NCBI RefSeq assembly: GCF_963678635.1
Contig: NC_087067.1
Coordinates: 38,783,682 to 38,847,681, forward strand
Origin: Symsagittifera roscoffensis
Lineage: Eukaryota > Xenacoelomorpha > Acoela > Convolutidae
Length of the DNA: 64,000 bases
Reading direction: 5' to 3'
The notes under the pieces were generated by a model, which did no database searches, had not been told where the DNA came from, and worked only from the letters and a program-made list of their open reading frames with translations. Both the position numbers and the translations under genes were made by a program. Positions 55,551 through 64,000 of the stretch are shown one piece after another. Numbering within the stretch: the stretch's first letter is position 1; each line of letters begins with the position of its first letter.

Positions 55551-58500
55551 ATCTTTCCTTTTAGCTAGTCTTTTTTTTAGGTCGTCCAAATTGATTTTCC
55601 GAGCTCTTCAAATGGACTAAAATGACCCTGTTTTGGTCAAAACTTCTGCGCCGCAGGCAAAATTTTGAAAAAAAGGCCAAAAAAATGTTAGTTTTTAGGG
55701 GACCCTTCTGGTCGGCAGATGTGTAGTTACTTGTGTAGTTACTGATGACCCAAAGCTTTTAAATATTTAAAGCTTTTTGATTTTCGTATGCTTGCTAACT
55801 TATAAAGTGCTGGTATAAAATCATGAGTTAAGAAAAAACCTAATACATAGTAAAAATATAGTAAAAATATGAAAGTTCGGAAAATGGCATTTTGGTCACG
55901 CTCTGAACAAATTTGGGCGAGCTAATTTTTTTTTATTTTTAAAGTTTCATGATTGGCAAAAGTTTCATGAAAAGCTATTAGGCCTGTCTAAGCACGGTAA
56001 GTTTCCATTTTTGTTAGGTGTGGCAGATTGGGCTATGAAACATAATCCAAAATTGTCAATTGAAAATTGATTTGAAGTCATAAGAACAATCGATTTGAGG
56101 TCATAAAATATTCAGATAAATGCTGAACCTTATTTCAAACTCAACCGTTTCAATAAATTGTGTTTGCGACTGAAATTTCTGAACGCAGTTTTTTTATACT
56201 TTGAAAAAAGTTTATTTCGCAACTGGCATTTTTAAATTTTTTAAGCTTTTTTAAGGTGTTCAACTACCAGTCCCTCATTGCAAACTACTGTTTAATTTTT
56301 ACTGTTAGATGGTCTTGCGGGTAAATAGGTTTCCAGTGAGAAATTTACGACGAAATCTACGACGAGCTGAGTTCTTTTGTCGACCTGGAAAAACGAATAA
56401 AAAAGAGAATAAACAACGCGCCATCCCTCCACAAATGAAAATGTTTGAAAATTTTCAAAATCCTGAAGTTACAAAATCAGATTACATTTTTGTTCTTACA
56501 CCAGATTTGTTCTTACATCTGTTTGGATTTTTGCAATCAGATTTTTCAAAAATGCACATCACTGTTTATACTCTATCATAGTCGGTTAAAAATTAAAACT
56601 GATTAGGTTTTTAAGACAGGCTCAAAATGGCATTTAAATTATAATTATGTGCTATAATTGGGTACAGGTTTCATGATTTTCATAGTTGTTATGCAACGAT
56701 GAAATTTCTATAAAATACCTCATAATACCTATTTTGTTCAGATTTTAATTTTTAAATTTGAGAAAAAACGATTGATTACAAGATGCGAAAAAACTACAGA
56801 TCATTTTTTGTTACTAAAAAAAGTTTATTTCATATTTTTTTGGCCATATTCGCAAAAAAAAACAATGAAAATGACCTCATTTTGCAAGATTTTCATGCGT
56901 TTAAACAGTTTAAGCCTCGGCTACTATCAAAAATTTAAACTCCGTCTAAATGTTTTTTGGCTTGAGGTCGTGTCAATATGTTGACTAAATTAGAATCTAT
57001 GTGAACAGTGTCATTCACAATTAGTAAAAGTGTTTATAAAATTTTAACTTGGTCAGAAACAACCCAGGTAAGTATAATTCAAGCTATTTCTTGCAATTAT
57101 TTTTCTCTATGTGATCAACATGAAGTCTCATCCATTAAAATGCTGGTCAGTTGTGGAATGTGAATGCAGAAAAAAACAACCGAAACACACGCTGGTATCA
57201 AAATTTGATTATGTTTTTGTATGTTTATGTATATCGAATTTTCCCCGCATTCCTCAATTTCATGTTTAGATTATTGTTTCGTTAAAACAGGAATAGAGCA
57301 TGGCGAAAGTATTTCCACAAGTTTTTCCATATTTAAAAATGACTGCTGGTATCAAGGCAAAACCTTAAATAATCCGACGGCCATTGAATTGGTCTCTTAT
57401 TTTGAATTTTAGCAAAACTGTGAATTTTAGGCTGATAATATCAAACTTAAGTGTTACAATTTGAGTGTGCATGGAACTGATTCAACCAGTTAGCGCCTTA
57501 GCTCGTGTTAAATATAAAACGAGCAGTTCCGTCGGTCTAGTGGCAGGTTAGCGTAGAGCCCTAAGATCCCTCGAGGGACCATATCTTCAAGTTTGGTCTG
57601 AATAAGAAAAACTACCCCAAACATATATATTGCTCAGTTTCTTCGAGCTTCGGCTTATTGAAATTATTCAGGAGTGATCTGAAAGGTTGCATATCTAACC
57701 AAGGAAGCGTTAAGGGTTCAGGCAAAGTCCTTTTAACTTGGTGCTTTTCTTTTTAAATATTATATATACACACATATGAATTGAATTGAACACAGTGCAC
57801 ATTAGCAGTAATCAAGCATAAATCCATTAAACCGCTTTTGTTTTATGGTGTAAACATGGGTTTTTTAAAGTCAAGTATGAACACCAATATGTTTTTCATG
57901 TCATAATTAGTCCGCATATTAGTTTTTCTAACAACCAGAAACTGTGACAAAAAATTACTTAAGACTTCGCAGGTGAGAAGAAAAGGAAAAAGAGCCACGG
58001 TTTGACTCACTCGCACAGACGCTCACTGCAAAAAAGAATATGACATTTCTAACGGTGATTTTTTATGGATGTGAGAATCCAGAGGATATCAAAAATTATA
58101 ATCTATTTTTGATTTCAGAAATTTCACAAGTTTAGGTTTTTAGTTTTGCAGCTGTTTTTAAAATGCTATGAACTTTCAGGTAACGCTATCAAGGTTATCC
58201 TCGCTCTTCATTTTTGGAATGTTTAATTGAAAGCTTAAGTGATCCTCGACTAAAAAGAGGAGTTTTTTTAGTCAAACCTAAAATTAGCAGTTTATGAGCT
58301 ACTTTTTGTCTTCAAGATGAAGACAACAAAACCCTTTTTATACGTTTTTTACGCGCCTATTTAAGTGTCCCAAGTTTAAAAGAAGAGTAACGGCACTGTA
58401 AATTTAGAGACTAAGAATAAGAAGTTCAGAGGAAAAACCGAATGTTTAACCTAAAATTAACCAATTCTCAGATCAGGCCCTATGATTCTTTAACTAAAAA

Positions 58501-59102
58501 ATAACTAAATAGTTTAAATTGCAAGCGTAAAATCACAGGTCATTTTCGAATACAGCTTGGCATAAAGGAGAGGCTTTCCGAGCAAAGTCAAACTGCCTCA
58601 CTCTCAATCAATGGCTTTGGCTTGTCTATCGAAAATTGTGATGTTTTCTCAAGATTTATTAATCTTCAAGTGCTGAAAAAAGTGATGAAATAATTAGACT
58701 TAGGAACATTTAGAGTAGAAACTGCACATCATTTCGACTTGGACTAGCAAGTTGTGACTGAATAATAAACCCGTTATACAAACCACTACTCGAAGCGAAA
58801 CTAATCAAGGAGTAAACTACTAACCAGGAAATTGATTGTAATTAGGAAATTTAAGGCAACTTTTGAATGCGACAGTCAAATGTTTTACAAGTGATATCAT
58901 ACCATAAGGGATGCTTGTTATAGCTAATTCATGAAGTAGATTTAATCTGAATTCATTTGTATCAGTTTTGAAATGTTTCTTAAAATTATATTATACAGAA
59001 GCACCTTAAAACCCGGAAACTGATTGAAAACAACAAGACACGATTTATTTAGATTTAGTTTTTAGACAAAGTTTTGAGGAAAGTGATGAACATAGTTTTC
59101 GG
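55551..59102. other. Intergenic DNA, no gene recognised
   Basis: Contains a piece of the CAGGGGCGG hAT family (about 55,600-55,720: TTCTGCGCCGCAGGCAAAAT) and the right end of a family A MITE (about 57,840-57,996: AAAAGGAAAAAGAGCC). A possible degenerate pol III A-box-like sequence, TCGGTCTAGTGGCAGGTTAGC, at 57,532 lacks a clear B box. Open frames at 56,309-56,581 and 57,221-57,412 have no recognisable family. Confidence 0.4.
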
Positions 59103-62100
59103 CTAAACGCAACTGTCAGCTTTGTCGCTGCTTAGCACTGTGCTTCTGCTATTGCTTGGGATCAATTTGTGGAACTGCTGCTTTCCTGGAAATGAACAGG
59201 TGCTCTCATCGTCATCCGAACTGGAATAACTGTCGTTATCCTCGGAATCCATGCCGACTTTAGAACCCGAAGTGTTTGACATTCCGGAGAAAAGGCCGGT
59301 ACTACTTGACACTTTTAGAATATCTGGGGTGATGTTTTGCCTCACGGGTAAAATAGCAGCGACTGGAACTGGAATGGAAACATGTTGTCCCGGTGACATT
59401 TTGGACCCCTTGGGGACTTTTTGGTGCTCAAAGGATCTGCGCTTGGTTAAGTTTGGTGTGCTTCGGTCTTTCTTAGACTTCTGGCTGGCGTACCCTAGCG
59501 GCTGGCGTTGCTTTGAGCCGACATCTACACCTGCCACCATTTTGTAAAGACACCCAGATGGTCCAGAAGAGCTTGGAGTGACTCTTCCACTTTGTTGAGC
59601 AGTCGATACAGGTGTATTGTGACCTCCAGGGGTCAAATTGCTCTTTTGACTTTCATGGTCCGAGTGTTGCCCGTTGTTAGACATGTGTGACCCCATCATG
59701 ACCTCATTTATACTGTTTTGTGACCTCGTATTGTTCATAGTATGGTGTCCAGCATGACTCACATGTGGTGCCTGGACATTGTTGGAATTGGTTCCAGTGA
59801 CAGCAACATGCTCCGGAAGACTAACCAGATCGAACTCTCGCACACTGCTTCCTGACCTTGAAGTCGTGCCCATAGTTCGGTTGATTGCGTGGGCGCTTCT
59901 CACGTGCGACATATTTCCTCTCGGGTTGTTAATTGCCATGATCCTTCCGTTATGTGAAATCAGAACCTGGTTCATAGCGGGGTTTGTTGCGAATGGGTAA
60001 CCTCCCATATTGGATACCTGACCGCCATTTTGAAGTTCCAAATTCCTCGACGCATTTTCCAGGTAGTATGATCCGGTATGCGGGGTGGGGGCGCTGCGAC
60101 CCGACTTAGCTCTCCTGGCATAATAGTTGCCAGACTTCGTGTAGCCCGACTCGACACTAGACTGTGATGATTTTCGGTCGGAGCAAAAATGGGTCGGGTA
60201 TGTTCGCATTTGGTATGTTGAGTGCGCATGACTTCTAGCTGAGTTGGCTACTAGTTTCCGATTACAAAACAAGGCATAGTAGCTGTTTTTTACATCACTT
60301 CTTAGAATTATGTAATTCAGAAAGAGAAAAAATCCGGTGAACGCGGTTGTAGCGGAATATAAGTAACTGAAGACCCAATGGCATTGCTTGTCGTAGAACA
60401 AAATCAAAGCTCCAAAACACCAGCTGAGACTCATGGAAACGAATAAAACTATAGCAGCTCTTAGTTTATAATGACATTTGCTCCTTGGGTTTTGGGGGAC
60501 GGGGTATTTAGTTGGAGTGATTCCGGAATTGTTGGTCTTAAACGCCATCGAGGCTCTCAAATGGGCTGGCTCAAAAGTCGAGGATGGGACAACTTGCATT
60601 GGATGGACGATATCATTCGATCCATGGTTGACGATACCACCGCCGCCACCGTTAGATTGGTTGCTGTGCAATGATACAGCTTGAACTAAGCTCTCGGCTT
60701 CCGACAACATGTAGTCGTGTTCGGTTTTATTCATGCCGATACTCGTCGGCTTGCAACATACCGAGGCACTATTCGTGTCGTGTAGAAGTTCGGTAGTCGT
60801 TGTCGGGTAGTACAATACCGAAGATCCGCTATGATTGTTCGGCAAATTTAGATTCTGCTGCGAGTTAAAAGCCGAGTTGTTGTTCGGATACCTCTCGTGC
60901 ATCGCGATGCATTGATTCAACGAAACTCCGTACTTCGATTGTCGGTCGCCGCATTTAGACGAGTCGTGTTTGATTGCCGACTGCATGTAACAATCTTCTG
61001 GTGCACAAATTAGAAGTCGGGTCAAAATGGCGCCAGAAATAACACACGCGGCCCCAGCTGGCACAATTAGAGATACAATGACCAGTTTGCTCTCCACCCA
61101 GCAGCTAAAACGAAAAAAGTTGAAATAAAAACTCAAGTGTGTTTTTTACAACCAATTCTGAATATTTTCAACAACATTTGTAAAATTTGAAATTCAGCTC
61201 GCACTTCTTTTGCTCACGGACATTTATTTTTTATGGTTTGAAATTTGAAAACAAAAATCTGTTTTGAGGACTTCACTTACAACTGATTGTCGCCGTGAAT
61301 TGCGAGGCTTGCCAGTGCCGTCGCCACACACAGCACAGCCGGAACTCCCCATCCAAAAATGTAGCACTTAATTGCTCCTGATTTCCCAGCTCTTGTCACG
61401 TGACTTCCCTCTTCCGCCAAGTCCTCAAAATTTCCGTTTTTAGCTGACTTGCTTCTATGTGAAGCTACTGACATGTTTTGCGACGACCCGCTAATGTTTG
61501 AATTTTGGCCTCCGTTATTAGAAGGCGGTTTGTCGTGGGCTATTTGTGGGAACGTTTCCGCGTTCAGTTTTGATTTCCGCGAACTGGCTTGTTCGAAGAA
61601 ACGACACACGTCGGAACAGTAGATGAGCATCCAAGTTGCGGTGGAAAGAGTGAAATAGTGCATGGTGATTCCGAGGAGTTTGCAGCTGATGAGAGAAGGG
61701 GGAGTTTGCAGGTTGAAAAACAGTCCCCACGAGAAGAGAGAAGACAGCAGGATGATTGAGGTGGAAATGTTCACCACAATGTGCATCGAGAGAGAACTCA
61801 GTGCGATTTGTCTGAAACATGCATAATTATCGTTGCAGTTTTTCAAAGAACAATGTCATATTTGTTTTTTGAAAATCATTTTTAGTTTAAAACTAAAATA
61901 TTCAAGGAAAACCCCCTGGTGTTAATTCGGTCAGGTTGCTTAGCACCACTAATTTATCGAAGTTTGAGTGCCTTTTGGATCCTATTATGAGTTGAATTGA
62001 AAGATACCCTCAAACATTCTATTATGATTGTATACAACTCGAATTTTAGTTTTCCTCAATGGCAAAATTTCATGATTTAATGACTCACCGATGGAAAATG

Positions 62101-63618
62101 GTGAAAGTGATCACAATCAACAGACAAAACAGCACGCAGACTCCGGTTCCAATCTGGACTGGCGCCTCCATTCGCTGGACGAAGTGCCAAAAGTACACGC
62201 CCTGGTTAACTTCCCCGAACCTCGGCTGAGACACGGAGTATATTCCGATATTTGGACACTCGGCAATCGATAAGTTCAACAGTCCGTTGAATTTGACCTC
62301 AACTTTACATCCGTTGTCGCTCCACGTGTGTTTAGCAAATGACCAAGTGTCGATTTGAGCGTCAATTTTGGAGTGTGCTTCAGGAGTTAAAAGTGCAACT
62401 TCAGTTTTAGGATGCTGCAAAGGGGAGATTTGAACGCCCAAGTTGTTCATGTCGCCAAGAACTAGAAAAAAGAAATTACAGAACGTTAGTTTGAAAGTAG
62501 AGTGCAATTGGGATAAAAAATTTAGGGCATTTCTTTGACATGTATCAACACTCAAGTCTAACTTTTTAACCTGAACTAGTTTCACAAAGCTACATCAGTC
62601 AGCAAATCGTAATTGCTTTCTACAAGAACGATAGTTCTATAAGAAAGTTTCCACAAGAACAGTTTTGCAGATCCGTTATTTAAAAATATTTCTATAATTT
62701 GGCTATTTAAAAATAAATGGGAAACTTTGATGAACAGAAGTTCCTTTTACCTGCACTAGACAACAGCACGGGTCCAGTTTGAAACCAGAGGAATCTAGGG
62801 TCCCGGTCCCTTCTGGTTTTGGACTCCTCTGGAAAGAGACTGGCATTTCTGAGGAGGATGAGGTGCACTTTGAAGAAGTGGTTCTGCTGCACTGATCTGG
62901 AGTCGGACACTTGGAACAGTTTGGGATCTAATTTGAGCCCCGCTATCACCACCTTAAAAAGACAATAAGTTTAATCTTCTGGAAGAATTAGCTAAATGAA
63001 AGGAACTGCGAGGGTTAGTGAAAAAGAAATTGCCTCGTTGTTTTGTTAAAAAAATCAGAATCTCATGATCTTATTACTTCTATTCTGCCGAAGTTGATGA
63101 TTTAACATTTTACAAAATTTTCTGTGATTCCAGACACTTATTTTCAAATATATCTTTTTATATTGATATTTCGCACCAAAATTTAGATTGTAATCAGTGC
63201 AATAAAATTTATGTACCTGTTGTTTTGATGTTAAATCACTTATATACTCCGTCAAGTCTTCGACCGGCGATATGCATCTAATTTCACTGTCCTCGAAAGA
63301 CACCGAGTTCAAGTCGTCTACGTGGCCGTCGGCCCAATTGCCTCTCTTGATAATAACCGCACATGTAAGACCATCAGAAGGCTCAACGGATCTACGGTTT
63401 CGATTAGCATCAAGTGCGTTTATCCGAACCGTTTTCAGTACTGCATTTTCCGCCGAAGACACAAAGCTCGTATCGGCCATGTTTGAACATAAAGTGGCAA
63501 AATTTTGCAACTTTTTCACAATTTGACTGCACGATTTCCAAGCCGACTGAGCTTTGAGCAGAATTTCTGGATTGATTGACTGCAAGTTGCTGACGAGATG
63601 CAAAAGGTGATCGGTGAT
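59103..63618 (-). CDS. ADGRA-like (GPR123/124/125 group) adhesion GPCR, 3' part
   Basis: Five exons are visible on the minus strand: 63,618-63,217, 62,952-62,751, 62,461-62,089, 61,811-61,281 and 61,104-59,103. All are GT-AG and phases agree; the 5' end lies beyond the window. The first three encode a GAIN-like extracellular region ending in TWSFAKHTWSDNGCKVEV, then TM1 (VLFCLLIVITFTIFHR). The fourth has TM2, TM3 with GITMHYFTLSTATWM (close to the vertebrate ADGRA phrase GITLHYSSLSTLLWM) and TM4 after a Ser/Asn-rich second intracellular loop of about 70 residues. The last exon has TM5, a third intracellular loop of about 170 residues, TM6 and TM7 (YLYSATTAFTGFFLFLNYII), and a long Ser/His/Asn-rich tail ending DSCV, a class I PDZ ligand (Ser at -2, Val at 0). 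No HL-S/T autocleavage site is seen at the expected GPS. ADGRA receptors act in planar polarity and Wnt-related signalling in vertebrates; the role here is inferred only. Confidence 0.85.
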
Positions 63619-64000
63619 CTGAAAAAAAACTTCGACTACAAAAATTTGAAATGCAGTTGATGATATATTGTTGTCAGACACTAAGTTTTCCTTTTCGTAG
63701 AAAATCAGTTATTAAGCCCTGGACTAATTATTATAGGTCGAAAAAAGGTATTATATAAATCTCATTTAGCCAAAACACGAATTATCTGCAATTAATTGTT
63801 ATAAATTGGACTTCATTAAAATCATCGCTTTCGCAAAAAGAAAAACGATTAGTGAGTGTTATATTCGATCCATCACACTTATATCTTATATCAACAGCTC
63901 TTTCTCATATTTGAAGTCTCACTTCAACTAACTGGAGACCTCTAAGTCGCACTAATCTTGACAGATCTTCAGTTAAACCATTCATAAACCAGACGTCGTG
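63619..64000. other. Intron of the ADGRA-like gene
   Basis: Follows directly upstream (minus strand) of the acceptor GTTTTTTTTCAG at 63,619-63,630. No further exon was recognised before the window end. Confidence 0.5.

Noticed and set aside
57529-57610. tRNA-like sequence (GTCGGTCTAGTGGCAGGTTAGC)
   Set aside because: A-box-like start but no convincing B box or cloverleaf; at best a decayed SINE head.
1-64000. CRISPR arrays, bacterial operons, rRNA genes
   Set aside because: None seen; the window is eukaryotic nuclear DNA with spliced genes.

Overview
This is a eukaryotic, AT-rich stretch of animal nuclear DNA. Genes are split by GT-AG introns, many repeats sit between and inside them, and nothing bacterial is present. 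A mitochondrial-type creatine kinase (rather than arginine kinase), an adhesion GPCR of the ADGRA (GPR123/124/125) group and membrane UDP-glycosyltransferases point to a metazoan. Because creatine kinase is used rather than arginine kinase, an arthropod or nematode is unlikely. A marine invertebrate such as a tunicate would fit, but the sequence does not fix the clade.

Layout. (1) 1-25,050: two UDP-glycosyltransferase (UGT) copies on the + strand. The 3' half of copy A is at 64-1211; the whole of copy B is at 21,098-23,738. They share a block of about 2.5 kb (1-2519 and 22,528-25,047) that differs, as far as I could see, by one substitution and one T indel. Copy B has an in-frame TGA in exon 2. 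Between them lie a Tc1/mariner relic with TA-flanked TIRs (4425-5740), a tRNA-Ile-derived SINE, a hAT-type MITE with target-site duplication (8743-9165), a single-exon secreted leucine-rich-repeat gene (15,291-16,136) and a diverged 520-bp duplication. A recurrent motif near the UGTs is both a perfect hairpin and, on the minus strand, a conserved Cys-rich peptide ending in a stop. (2) 26-31 kb, minus strand: an unrecognised gene for a type II or secreted, N-glycosylated protein, with phase-compatible exons at 30,837-31,275 and 26,166-26,335; nested MITEs sit in its intron. (3) 35,067-47,302, + strand: a six-exon mitochondrial-type creatine kinase with a roughly 430-residue Ser/Gly/Gln-rich N-terminal extension built of 30-residue repeats. 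Its introns hold a second Tc1/mariner relic, a Ty1/copia fragment, a hAT MITE with perfect 8-bp TSD and many GGCTC-ended MITEs. (4) 49,834-55,550: a decayed Ty3/gypsy-like LTR retrotransposon. (5) 59,103-63,618, minus strand: the 3' part of an ADGRA-like adhesion GPCR with very long intracellular loops, a PDZ-ligand tail and no recognisable GPS.

The genes do not form a pathway. The most unusual single object is the creatine kinase with its repetitive low-complexity extension. The most puzzling is the hairpin/peptide motif family confined to the UGT half of the window.
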